From Aphis gossypii (taxonomy: Eukaryota; Arthropoda; Insecta; Hemiptera; Aphididae), in assembly GCF_020184175.1 (NCBI RefSeq), contig NC_065532.1, positions 13,454,001-13,518,000 of the forward strand: a stretch of 64,000 nucleotides of DNA. Direction: 5' to 3'. The translations under genes were made by a program, and so were the position numbers. The notes below the pieces were generated by a model. It saw nothing but the letters and a program-made list of their open reading frames with translations, ran no database searches and had not been told where the DNA came from. Each line of letters begins with the position of its first letter. The first letter of the stretch is position 1. Shown here piece by piece: positions 1 through 10,449 of the stretch.

Positions 1-2
1 AT

Positions 3-278
3 AATTTAAAAACACTAAATATACCAAAACTTGACTTGAAAATAACTTCTCTTGTTAATAAAAAATTTGCACTGGACAAAAATATATTTAAATATTTAGA
101 ATGTAATAATGTTTTTACATTAGATAGACCCCATAAAATGGTTTTAATTGCATTACTTATAAAGAAATATTTAAGCATAAGATTACATTCATATGGTAAA
201 ATGTATTCTACAGATATTTTAAATCCAATTAGTAACCGCCATAAATTGACAAAACAAATCTTATTTATGAATCAATAA
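3..278 (+). CDS. C-terminal fragment of a transposase-like protein (runs off the left edge)
   Basis: An open frame enters from the left edge and ends at TAA (276-278), giving about 91 residues with no start in view. The tail reads HKMVLIALLIKKYLSIRLHS, then NPISNRHKLTKQILFMNQ. I recognise this style of C-terminus from aphid proteins derived from DNA transposons (a basic helix followed by RHKLTK-ILF-NQ), but cannot place the family with certainty; a P/THAP9 or related DDE transposase is the best guess. It lies outside the TIRs of the P-like element at 7228-10573, so it belongs to another copy or to a domesticated gene. AATAAA-type signals occur from about 440. Confidence 0.45.
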   Translation, partial: NLKTLNIPKLDLKITSLVNKKFALDKNIFKYLECNNVFTLDRPHKMVLIALLIKKYLSIRLHSYGKMYSTDILNPISNRHKLTKQILFMNQ

Positions 279-1431
279 AATTATTTTACCTATATGTCAT
301 GTAGTTTATAATACCTATAATTTTTTTATTGTTATTATTAATATTTTGTATCATTATTTAAGCATTTTGATATATACAAGAAATCAAGATTTATTTCAAT
401 GTATAATATATTATTTTATTAAAGTTGTATTGTACTGATTAAATAAATAAAGCACTTGATCATTTTTTTAAATGTTATACTTTCTAGGTGTACTGGTATT
501 TGTATTACAATAAATTATGTTATAAGTAGGTAGTTATAAACTTACATAATATATCTTTAAAACTTCATCTTCAAGAACACAGACAAAATATTTAATGTGT
601 CCCTTGTATAAGACATATAGGAAAATTTAATTCCACTCAAAAACTTTTCTAAAATGTTACACAAAAAAATAATAGCTTTAAGTATTCACTATAAATTTAA
701 TTCTAAAATCTAAATGTTCATACCTAGTATAAAATAATAAATAATAATAACATCGTTCTTATCAATACTAAGAAACATAAACATTCACCTCTTAGATAAG
801 GATGGCGGCCATTTTACTGGCGACAATAATAATACCCAAGTTGGCTATCTAGTATTTTTATATATCTGTGGAACGTGTTTACTAATATTATATCGAAGTA
901 ATTATTTTAACAATGTATTCTATGTAAATAGGTAGTACATAATTTTGTAACATTTTAGTGTAATAAACTTATACTATCACTACACAATGTGTCGTATAAC
1001 ACTATACTCCCAGCAACTAATTCAAAACGTGGGATAAAATAAGGTAAGTTGCAGATATAATATACCTACATTAAGAACCTTCCATATCTATAAGCGATCT
1101 TTGTAGTAAGTAGTTGTTAAGAAATCTAGCTAGATAATTAATTAACTAAGTAGTAAAAACGTAATATAAAATTAAATAATGTAAAATAAAATATGGCAAC
1201 TTCAAACTTATATCAATATCAATTTTTTATGAACTTACATACGATTATATTAAATGTGCTATGATGTATTCTGTTTATTATATTAAATTAGAAAAACAAA
1301 AATAATTTTAACTGTTGGATGAAGAAGTAAAAAACATACCAATATTTTAAATAAGTAGCACATATTGTAAGCATACGGCAATGCTATAGTACGATAAATA
1401 TGTACCTATATTAAATGTGTTAGCGGTTAGC
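279..1431. other. AT-rich intergenic DNA
   Basis: No coding exon, RNA gene or clear repeat was found. The only non-AT-rich spot is near 800-830, GATGGCGGCCATTTTACTGG, which resembles a YY1-type promoter motif but has no exon attached that I can see. Confidence 0.5.
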
Positions 1432-1647
1432 CTACCCATCCAATTTTAAAATAATCGATTTTTTGTTTACCAGAGTCTTCTGTAATACTTCAATCTGTAA
1501 GTTGTGGGTGTTGTATGTATCTATAGCTTTTGGAAAAAATTTTCGATGTAATTTACGTAGGTCGCAAAACAAAATAAATGCGGGGTCCGTCGTCGTTAGT
1601 TGACTTATACCGGCCGTTAAATCTACCATAGTACCATTGAAGACCAA
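1432..1647 (-). CDS. hypothetical short ORF or exon fragment
   Basis: A 71-codon minus-strand frame whose GC content is higher than its surroundings. The translated part DPAFILFCDLRKLHRKFFPK has a protein-like composition rather than the Lys/Ile/Asn-rich bias of random AT-rich frames. I do not recognise the family. No convincing splice acceptor or promoter was found, so it may be a chance frame or an eroded exon. Confidence 0.2.
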   Translation of the reverse strand: MVFNGTMVDLTAGISQLTTTDPAFILFCDLRKLHRKFFPKAIDTYNTHNLQIEVLQKTLVNKKSIILKLDG

Positions 1648-2661
1648 AAAGTGTCTAAATAATATTGCATTCTAATTCTCATAAATCATAATTACTATAT
1701 AAGTATAATAATGGTTAAAGGCTAATTAACTGCCTATGTATTTTTTTTTTATATATAAATTATTGAAAACGTATATTTTGATTTAAGTTCATACGAGTAT
1801 TCGACTATTCAATTCGATTTACGTCAAGGTTTAGTATTTACATTTAGATGGATATTATGAGTAAATGTATTACTAATGGTTCATAATTCATATGTTTAGC
1901 TTTAGTTCATTATACTTGCAGATTTAGGTGCCATTTGTATGTACTATAGGTTACAGATAAAATGTTCCATATTTTTGTCAACGTGTTATTTTTTCTAACA
2001 ATACATATTTGATGACGTTCATAAGTGCTATTAAATTTAAATGTTGTCACCTATTTTTAATTAAATTAATTACTTTAATTTTACCAAATGTAGCTACTAA
2101 AACGTTCTATAATTTCAAATAATAATATATAGGTATACGTATACTACAGTGTTATGAACTCATTAAAATAACTGATTTAGTATATTAGATACTTCATAAA
2201 TAAATAAAAACGCACGGTTAAGTTGGATTTAAAAATACATAATATATTGTAATAAACCAAATTTTGCATGTAATTAAGTTGAATTAAGTAAATTAAGTAC
2301 TTTTACTAAAATAAAATATAGTTATGAATGACAAAATAAATAATGATAAATATCTTATATATTATTATTATTATTATTTGTAAAGAGGGTAAATAATACA
2401 ATATAATTATATAAATAAATATAGTGATTTGTAATAAAGGCGATTGATACAAGTTCTTTTTTGGTCGGTAGGTAGTTTAAATATTATATAAAATTGAATA
2501 TAGTGCAATACAAATGTTGTCGAAATTATTTATTACATATAGTTTTGTACAATACTTATTTAGTTCTATTATTTTATTTTCATTTTATTTTTTAGTGTAT
2601 ATTTAACTTCAAACTTTAAATCGTTTGAAGCATAAGAACGTATTTTTAAAATGACTTCTTT
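1648..2661. other. AT-rich spacer left of the inverted array
   Basis: No gene or repeat was recognised. A short (ATT)n run occurs at about 2360-2380. Confidence 0.5.
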
Positions 2662-2706
2662 GTGCATTTTAATATTTGCTCTAGTTATCAATTTTATGTG
2701 CCACAG

Positions 2707-2860
2707 ATGTGTACCAAAAAATTGATAGACGAAGTAAGTGCGTACAAGGAACAAGTTGAGAAGATGTCCATAGAGTTAGACGATGTCAACGACCAGCTGG
2801 CCCAATCGGCGTTAACGGAAGATTGCCTCAAACGAGGCTTGGATAACTTGACTGTGCTGG
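2707..2860 (+). pseudogene. truncated plus-strand copy of the coiled-coil exon, 5' part
   Basis: It follows an acceptor-like TTTTATGTGCCACAG and opens with MCTKKLIDEVSAYKEQVEKM, ending at DNLTVL where homology stops abruptly at 2860. The same sequence, including the intron-like upstream part from about 2662, recurs inverted at about 4976-5172. The translation is rich in heptad-type Leu/Glu/Lys (coiled coil). The family was not recognised. The abrupt break and lack of continuation show it is a fragment. Confidence 0.7.
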
Positions 2861-2883
2861 TTAGGTTAGGTTACTTAGGCTTA
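2861..2883 (+). repeat. telomere-like TTAGG filler at the array break
   Basis: The 23 bases between the exon fragment and the first minus-strand unit read TTAGGTTAGGTTACTTAGG then CTTA. They match neither flanking homology and consist of the insect telomere motif TTAGG, three copies with one interruption. Confidence 0.6.
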
Positions 2884-4891
2884 TACTTGGCTTCGACCGA
2901 CCGCAATTTATCCTTTTCCTGCTGCACTACGGCTGTCGGTCGTCATCGGTCGACTCCGAATTAGATGGTTGGCGGTCGTCGTTGGTCGACTGCGAAGAAG
3001 ACTGTGTCATGTCCTCGGCAGCGGTGCAACCGGAGCTTTTAATCGACAACAAACACGATATTGATTGGTCATCACCGCGTCCTAAGTCCAGAAAACTGGC
3101 TCCGTGTTCGTCCCCAGTTTGAGATAAATTACACTGGTACAGCATTAGAGACGTAGACGAACCGCCTTCTATCACTAAGACGGGGGCTTGACTCTGTTCC
3201 TGTTGCACATGCATCACGCTCGTTCGCTTGGCCAGCTCCTTCTCCAGATCAAACACCTTCGATGGCAGTGTGGCTACCACAATTCCACTCGCTCCCAATT
3301 TAGCTTGCAGTCTGGCATTTTCTGTACGCAGCGCTTCGTCCTACGCACACTCGTTGTGCATCATCTCGACCGAATACTTGGCTTCGACCGACCGCAATTT
3401 ATCCTTTTCCTGCTGCACTACGGCTGTCGGTCGTCATCGGTCGACTCCGAATTAGATGGTTGGCGGTCGTCGTTGGTCGACTGCGAAGAAGACTGTGTCA
3501 TGTCCTCGGCAGCGGTGCAACCGGAGCTTTTAATCGACAACAAACACGATATTGATTGGTCATCACCGCGTCCTAAGTCCAGAAAACTGGCTCCGTGTTC
3601 GTCCCCAGTTTGAGATAAATTACACTGGTACAGCATTAGAGACGTAGACGAACCGCCTTCTATCACTAAGACGGGGGCTTGACTCTGTTCCTGTTGCACA
3701 TGCATCACGCTCGTTCGCTTGGCCAGCTCCTTCTCCAGATCAAACACCTTCGATTGCAGTGTGGCTACCACAATTCCACTCGCTCCCAATTTAGCTTGCA
3801 GTCTGGCATTTTCTGTACGCAGCGCTTCGTCCTACGCAGACTCGTTGTGCATCATCTCGACCGAATACTTGGCTTCGACCGACCGCAATTTATCCTTTTC
3901 CTGCTGCACTACGGCTGTCGGTCGTCATCGGTCGACTCCGAATTAGATGGTTGGCGGTCGTCGTTGGTCGACTGCGAAGAAGACTGTGTCATGTCCTCGG
4001 CAGCGGTGCAACCGGAGCTTTTAATCGACAACAAACACGATATTGATTGGTCATCACCGCGTCCTAAGTCCAGAAAACTGGCTCCGTGTTCGTCCCCAGT
4101 TTGAGATAAATTACACTGGTACAGCATTAGAGACGTAGACGAACCGCCTTCTATCACTAAGACGGGGGCTTGACTCTGTTCCTGTTGCACATGCATCACG
4201 CTCGTTCGCTTGGCCAGCTCCTTCTCCAGATCAAACACCTTCGATGGCAGTGTGGCTACCACAATTCCACTCGCTCCCAATTTAGCTTGCAGTCTGGCAT
4301 TTTCTGTACGCAGCGCTTCGTCCTACGCACACTCGTTGTGCATCATCTCGACCGAATACTTGGCTTCGACCGACCGCAATTTATCCTTTTCCTGCTGCAC
4401 TACGGCTGTCGGTCGTCATCGGTCGACTCCGAATTAGATGGTTGGCGGTCGTCGTTGGTCGACTGCGAAGAAGACTGTGTCATGTCCTCGGCAGCGGTGC
4501 AACCGGAGCTTTTAATCGACAACAAACACGATATTGATTGGTCATCACCGCGTCCTAAGTCCAGAAAACTGGCTCCGTGTTCGTCCCCAGTTTGAGATAA
4601 ATTACACTGGTACAGCATTAGAGACGTAGACGAACCGCCTTCTATCACTAAGACGGGGGCTTGACTCTGTTCCTGTTGCACATGCATCACGCTCGTTCGC
4701 TTGGCCAGCTCCTTCTCCAGATCAAACACCTTCGATTGCAGTGTGGCTACCACAATTCCACTCGCTCCCAATTTAGCTTGCAGTCTGGCATTTTCTGTAC
4801 GCAGCGCTTCGTCCTGCGCAGACTCGTTGTGCATCATCTCGACCGAATACTTGGCTTCGACCGACCGCAATTTATCTTTTTCCTGCTGCAC
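2884..4891 (-). repeat. left arm: four 491-bp units, minus strand
   Basis: Unit landmarks (GAATACTTGGCTTCG) recur at about 2880, 3371, 3862, 4353 and 4844, a period of 491 bp. Each unit encodes on the minus strand a coiled-coil stretch (ending in KVFDLEKELAKR), a Ser/Gly region and an acidic Ser/Asp tail ending DDDRQP-stop. Units alternate at linked sites (Pro/Gln in VATLxSK; CGCACACT/CGCAGACT), giving an A-B-A-B order, i.e. a 982-bp higher-order repeat. Confidence 0.88.
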
Positions 4892-5128
4892 TTTGTCTAG
4901 CTCGGCCATCAGCTGGTTCACCGTCTTCCGCAATTCCGTCTCGTCTCGGTCGCGTCTCATTCGTTCCGCCTCGGCCAGCACAGTCAAGTTATCCAAGCCT
5001 CGTTTCAGGCAATCTTCCGTTAACGCCGATTGGGCCAGCTGGTCGTTGACATCGTCCAACTCTATGGACATCTTCTCAACTTGTTCCTTGTACGCACTTA
5101 CTTCGTCTATCAACTTTTTGGTACACAT
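4400..5128 (-). pseudogene. most complete copy of the coiled-coil exon
   Basis: From the acceptor-like CAG (5129-5131 on the minus strand) an open frame runs from 5128 to the stop at 4400, about 242 residues (MCTKKLIDEVSAYKEQ to DDDRQP). Heptad-rich coiled coil occupies about residues 1-155, followed by a low-complexity Ser/Asp/Gln tail that contains an imperfect repeat of DDRQP. It is the only copy with CAG (Gln) where the seven other readable unit copies have TAG. I see no other exons of a parent gene nearby, so it is probably a duplicated exon of a gene elsewhere. It could still be a terminal exon of a minus-strand gene; parent family unknown. Confidence 0.55.
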
Positions 5129-5172
5129 CTGTGGCACATAAAATTGATAACTAGAGCAAATATTAAAATGCA

Positions 5173-7079
5173 CCAACGACGACCGCCAACCATCTAATTC
5201 GGAGTCGACCGATGACGACCGACAGCCGTAGTGCAGCAGGAAAAGGATAAATTACGGTCGGTCGAAGCCAAGTATTCGGTCGAGATGATGCACAACGAGT
5301 CTGCGTAGGACGAAGCGCTGCGTACAGAAAATGCCAGACTGCAAGCTAAATTGGGAGCGAGTGGAATTGTGGTAGCCACACTGCAATCGAAGGTGTTTGA
5401 TCTGGAGAAGGAGCTGGCCAAGCGAACGAGCGTGATGCATGTGCAACAGGAACAGAGTCAAGCCCCCGTCTTAGTGATAGAAGGCGGTTCGTCTACGTCT
5501 CTAATGCTGTACCAGTGTAATTTATCTCAAACTGGGGAAGAACACGGAGCCAGTTTTCTGGACTTAGGACGCGGTGATGACCAATCAATATCGTGTTTGT
5601 TGTCGATTAAAAGCTCCGGTTGCACCGCTGCCGAGGACATGACACAGTCTTCTTCGCAGTCGACCAACGACGACCGCCAACCATCTAATTCGGAGTCGAC
5701 CGATGACGACCGACAGCCGTAGTGCAGCAGGAAAAGGATAAATTGCGGTCGGTCGAAGCCAAGTATTCGGTCGAGATGATGCACAACGAGTCTGCGTAGG
5801 ACGAAGCGCTGCGTACAAAAAATGCCAGACTGCAAGCTAAATTGGGAGCGAGTGGAATTGTGGTAGCCACACTGCAATCGAAGGTGTTTGATCTGGAGAA
5901 GGAGCTGGCCAAGCGAACGAGCGTGATGCATGTGCAACAGGAACAGAGTCAAGCCCTCGTATTAGTGATAGAAGGCGGTTCGTCTACGTCTTTAATGCTG
6001 TACCAGTGTAATTTATCTCAAACTGGGGACGAACACGGAGCCAGTTTTCTGGACTTAGGACGCGGTGATGACCAATCAATATCGTGTTTGTTGTCGATTA
6101 AAAGCTCCGGTTGCACCGATGCCGAGGACATGACACAGTCTTCTTCGCAGTCGACCAACGACGACCGCCAACCATCTAATTCGGAGTCGACCGATGACGA
6201 CCGACAGCCGTAGTGCAGCAGGAAAAGGATAGATTGCGGTCGGTCGAAGCCAAGTATTCGGTCGAGAAGATGCACAACGAGTCTGCGTAGGACGAAGCGC
6301 TGCGTACAGAAAATGCCAGACTGCAAGCTAAATTGGGAGCGAGTGGAATTGTGGTAGCCACACTGCAATCGAAGGTGTTTGATCTAGAGAAGGAGCTGGC
6401 CAAGCGAACGAGCGTGCTGCATGTGCAACAGGAACAGAGTCAAGCCCCCGTCTTAGTGATAGAAGGCGGTTCGTCTACGTCTCTAATGCTGTACCAGTGT
6501 AATTTATCTCAAACTGGGGGCGAACACGGAGCCAGTTTTCTGGACTTAGGACGCGGTGATGACCAATCAATATCGTGTTTGTTGTCGATTAAAAGCTCCG
6601 GTTGCACCGATGCCGAGGACATGACACAGTCTTCTTCGCAGTCGACCAACGACGACCGCCAACCATCTAATTCGGAGTCGACCGATGACGACCGACAGCC
6701 GTAGTGCAGCAGGAAAAGGATAGATTGCGGTCGGTCGAAGCCAAGTATTCGGTCGAGAAGATGCACAACGAGTCTGCGTAGGACGAAGCGCTGCGTACAG
6801 AAAATGCCAGACTGCAAGCTAAATTGGGAGCGAGTGGAATTGTGGTAGCCACACTGCAATCGAAGGTGTTTGATCTGGAGAAGGAGCTGGCCAAGCGAAC
6901 GAGCGTGATGCATGTGCAACAGGAACAGAGTCAAGCCCTCGTCTTAGTGATAGAAGGCGGTTCGTCTACGTCTCTAATGCTGTACCAGTGTAATTTATCT
7001 CAAACTGTGGACGAACACGGAGCCAGTTTTCTGGACTTAGGACGCGGTGATGACCAATCAATATCGTGTTTGTTGTCGA
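5173..7079 (+). repeat. right arm: four 491-bp units, plus strand
   Basis: The unit landmark TGCAGCAGGAAAAGG recurs at about 5232, 5723, 6214 and 6705 (period 491 bp). The units are the inverse of the left arm but carry their own changes (QALVLVI in units 2 and 4; SVLHV in unit 3; CTDAED in units 2 and 3), so the arms have evolved separately and are not a simple copy error. Every unit has TAG in place of the CAG of the fullest copy. The last unit stops at 7079 and AT-rich DNA follows. Confidence 0.88.
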
Positions 7080-7261
7080 TTTTATTCTAAGGTATAGTGC
7101 TAAAAAAATATTAAATATTATATTGTAAAGATTTTGTCATCAGTGATGTTGACTGTAAGTATTATTGCGATGATTTTTGTTCACGTTGGTATCACTGCTG
7201 GTTCATCGGTATAATACGTGGTTAAACCACGGACTAAGATATACAGCACGATGTAGACATT

Positions 7262-9324
7262 CAACACTGATGGAGCAGCTTGGAACAGAAATATGTGGAA
7301 ATTATTTGGTATTTCAGATGAAAAATCTAGTTGTACACATCCAGTGAATCCTGAAAGAAAGTTGTGGTTTGCGTCTGACTTTCCACATTTAATTAAGAAT
7401 TTAAAATCCAGAATAATTAATTCAAAAACTCTTCAGGTAAGCCTAAGATTAATTGCATAGGACTATTATAATAATAAAATTATTAACTAAAAAAAATAAT
7501 TTACCGACTGAATAATTCAGATTTCAGAAGGTACAGTGGATGTTTTACACTGGAAGGCAGTTGTTGAAGCAGATTCCAAATTCCAAATTAAAGTTTGTAA
7601 CAAATTAACCATAGACCATGTACAACCAAGACATTTTCAGACAATGAATGTCAAAATGGCTTTTCAGGTACCTATTAATTATAAAATAATTTAATAATGT
7701 ATAGTTCAAAAATACCTTTAATATGAAAAAAGAAAATGTAATTATTTAAAATATTATGAGTTGTAATTCATATTATAAAATTATATCAAACAAATAATAC
7801 ATCTATTCTCTTTTTTAGTTTTTTAGTGGATCTGTTGCAGCTGCAATGCAGTATTATAAAGATTCAATTCCTGCCTTGATAGATTGTAATGCTACTGTCC
7901 TATTTATAAAAAAATCAATGAAGTTGTAGATGCTATGAATTCACAGCTACCGAAATGTGCCTTAAGACCGGATCCTGCATCTATCCACAATAAAGTGAAA
8001 TTAAATTTAAAGTAGTTTTCAAAATTTAGATTTTAAAAAACATTTTATAACTGTTTAGGTACTAACTGATTTTTTAATTTACTTGGATGAATGTGAAAAA
8101 GTAAAGACCACTTCCAAACAAAAATTAACCATATCTACAGCACTTGGTTTAAAAGTTACAATACGAACTGCTTTAGAACTTATAAAATATCTTTCTGAGA
8201 AAGTTGGATATAAGTATTTGATGACTAGACGTATCAACCAAGATGCTCTAGAAGTATGAAATAAATCTGAAATATTTTATGAATATAATTTATAATTAAT
8301 AATTATACCTGAATGATAATAACTTTTTTTTTCTTATTGTAATAGCATTTTTTTGGAACTATAAGAGGTTCATGTGGTTCAGGAACTCATCCAGATTCTT
8401 TATTGTTTATTCAAGTGTACAGACTCCTTTCAACCTATTCCTTAGTACGTCCTCCAAAAGGTAGCAATATTTCAGGAGAAACTCTTTTGGAAGCCATCAT
8501 TAGTATGCCAGACATTCTAACAGAAAAAAATAATGAAAGGAGGAAAGAAATGGAAAATAAAATAGACAATATACTTGATAATAAAGATAATGGATTTAGT
8601 TTAGAAAGTGATCATAATTACACTGCACTGCCCATAAATCCTCATGCACTAACTGTGCTTGCTGGGTATGTCGCGAGAAAAATGAGGAAAATCAAACCAG
8701 CCAAAACCTGTGATAAATGTTATACTGCTCTATGTGCAACTGAAAATGAAACAAATAATGATGATAGAGAAAAACTTATCCATATTAAAAGTTATGGGTA
8801 TTTATTAGTTCCATCAAAAGAGCTATATGAAATAATTTATCAGGTAACTAAATGACTAGGGACTAAGTACCTATAATTTCATGAAGATATAGATATAGTT
8901 TATATTTTTTTTTTTAATAAATCATTGTATAATGTAATATAATTTTTAAGGGACTAGTATATTCAAATTATACCAGATATCTTATAAATTAATAAGATTA
9001 TGTAGATATAGGTAATAAGTATTTAAATATAATATGTTATTAACCTGCTTCTATTATATTAATATATTACAGATTGAAGATGCTATATGCCAAAAACTTA
9101 CTGTTGAACATCTACACACCAATTTGCTATTTAGTATAATGAATCATCTCATGATGGAAGCTAATATAAATGCTTTAGGATGTGAAGAACATGCTCGAGA
9201 AATTACTCAAAGCATAATAATATTTTATACTCAATGCCGAATGCACTTTGCGTGCAATGAAGCTAATTCAATGAGACAAAAAAACAAAAAACAAAAAAAT
9301 TTATCAAAACAATCAAAGTTGTAA
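7262..9324 (+). pseudogene. P-element/THAP9-type transposase remnant
   Basis: Spliced pieces in family order: about 7262-7436 (TDGAAWNRNMWKLFGI, the catalytic-core DG..NR..W region), 7521-7667, 7819-about 8013, 8059-8253, 8346-8843 (HFFGTIRGSCGSGTHP, then a zinc-type KTCDKCYTALC segment) and 9073-9324 (C-terminus, stop TAA). Exons join in phase at GT-AG sites. Defects seen: the THAP domain and first half are missing, and a one-base loss in an A run near 7905-7911 shifts the frame (TTTATAAAAAAATC expected for IKKINEVVDAM) and produces an early TAG at 7927. It cannot encode active enzyme as it stands. Family assignment is from remembered P/THAP9 motifs. Confidence 0.75.
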
Positions 9325-9438
9325 CTACTTATTTAATATTATATAATAGCTTATTTGTATGTATATTATTTTTTATATTATACCTAGGTACCTACAATAT
9401 TATTATTTAATACTTACCTTATATTGATAGCTCTTTAT

Positions 9439-9900
9439 AAGGTGAGTATTAAATTAGAAGTAAATATAATAAAGTAGGTATATATAAATAGTTTTGAATA
9501 AGTATCTTACAAAATATTGAAATTATTACCTTTGTAATGATTTGTGTATTGTTAAATGCAATATTGCTATACTTTCCAAAATTCCAACTGTCGACATCTA
9601 GGCAGTTAAATAAAATACTTCATATACCTACCAATAAATATAATATGCATATAATAATATTTTAGATATATTGAAATATTTATGAAGAAGTATCAATACA
9701 AGGTAAGTATTAAATTAGAAGTAAATAAAATAAAGTAAGTATATTATATAAATAGTTTTGAGTTTCTTGCAAAATATAGAAATTATTACCTTTGTAATGA
9801 GTTTTATACTGTTAAATGCAATATTGCTATAATTTGAAATTTCCAACTGTCAACTTATATATAGGCAGTTGAATAAAATGTTTCATATAGGTACCATTAT
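9439..9900 (+). repeat. direct repeats inside the P-like element
   Basis: About 200 bp starting AAGGTGAGTATTAAATTAG (9439) recurs at 9700 as AAGGTAAGTATTAAATTAG. Both copies share ATTACCTTTGTAATGA, GTTAAATGCAATATTGCTAT and a GGCAGTT-AATAAAAT tail. They lie between the transposase stop and the right end and may be subterminal repeats. Confidence 0.65.
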
Positions 9901-10376
9901 ATATGTATAGGCACACACAGGTATTTTTCATGTTAAATAAAATATTTATTTATTTATAAACTACGATTTAATGAAAATAATGCATTATTGCATAGTGGTT
10001 ATAATGCTAAATTAATGAAATATTGAATAACAACCGGCCTTCGATACTTGTGGTGCCCCCTGTGGATATTATTTAAACTAAAAAATTGCCGTCGAAAAAT
10101 AAGCCACTTTTTTTCTTTCAATCAAGTCGAGTGTTATCACCTTCTCTTCTCTACATCGTGATATACAGGACTGGTCACGAGATGAATATTGTGGTTACGA
10201 AATGTAGTACAACAGGCGGTGTTCGGGGGGATATTTTCCTTTTAGCTATACTAGCGCCGTCTTAGTGGATACTTTTGAAACTAGATCACATTATTATTTA
10301 TTACAAATTTATAACTGATAATAGTATTTATTTATCTATGGTGATAATGTCATCTAGTTTCAAAAGACGTATCCAC

Positions 10377-10402
10377 CACGGACTAAGATATCTTAGTCCG
10401 TG
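10377..10402. mobile_element. 26-bp palindromic insertion made of two P-type ends
   Basis: A perfect palindrome starting CACGGACTAAGAT, identical to the outer TIR tip of the surrounding element and its inverse fused head to head. It is flanked by exact 8-bp duplications GTATCCAC (10369-10376 and 10403-10410). The opposite arm of the larger palindrome carries the uninterrupted site with one GTATCCAC. Confidence 0.8.
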
Positions 10403-10421
10403 GTATCCACTAAGACGGCGC

Positions 10422-10449
10422 CATAGAGTAATAGAGTAATTACTCTATG
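10422..10449. mobile_element. 28-bp palindromic insertion with 8-bp target duplication
   Basis: It begins CATAGAGTAAT and ends ATTACTCTATG (inverted arms of 11 bp, six bases between). Exact duplications GACGGCGC lie at 10414-10421 and 10450-10457. The other arm (near 10253-10262) has a single copy of this target. The CA...TG ends and 8-bp duplication are P-type, but the end sequence differs from the first insertion, implying a second family. Confidence 0.75.

Larger units (their letters stand above)
2662..7079. repeat. inverted tandem array of a coiled-coil exon (hairpin-RNA-like locus)
   Basis: The block has four parts. (i) A plus-strand copy of an exon 5' part at 2662-2860. (ii) A junction patch at 2861-2883. 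(iii) About four minus-strand 491-bp units at 2884-4891, which run into a complete minus-strand exon 5' part ending at about 5172. (iv) About four plus-strand 491-bp units at 5173-7079, the last cut off at 7079. Arms (iii) and (iv) are inverted copies, nearly identical by eye, separated by about 280 bp. A transcript through both would fold into a hairpin of roughly 1.9 kb per arm. The reading frame breaks at each unit boundary because 491 is not a multiple of three, so this is not an extended protein-coding gene. GC content is far above the flanks. Confidence 0.9.

Noticed and set aside
2662..7079. Simple assembly artefact (read-through palindrome)
   Set aside because: The arms differ at many unit-specific positions and the left arm has its own higher-order pattern, so they are not mirror copies of one read; long-read confirmation would still be needed.
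2884..7079. CRISPR-like or satellite array
   Set aside because: Units are 491 bp, coding-derived, and have no unique spacers.
2927..7090. About twenty overlapping frames of 75-141 codons on both strands in the array
   Set aside because: They are periodic shadows of one exon in other frames, repeated every 491 bp; only the minus-strand reading of the fullest copy looks like a real protein segment.
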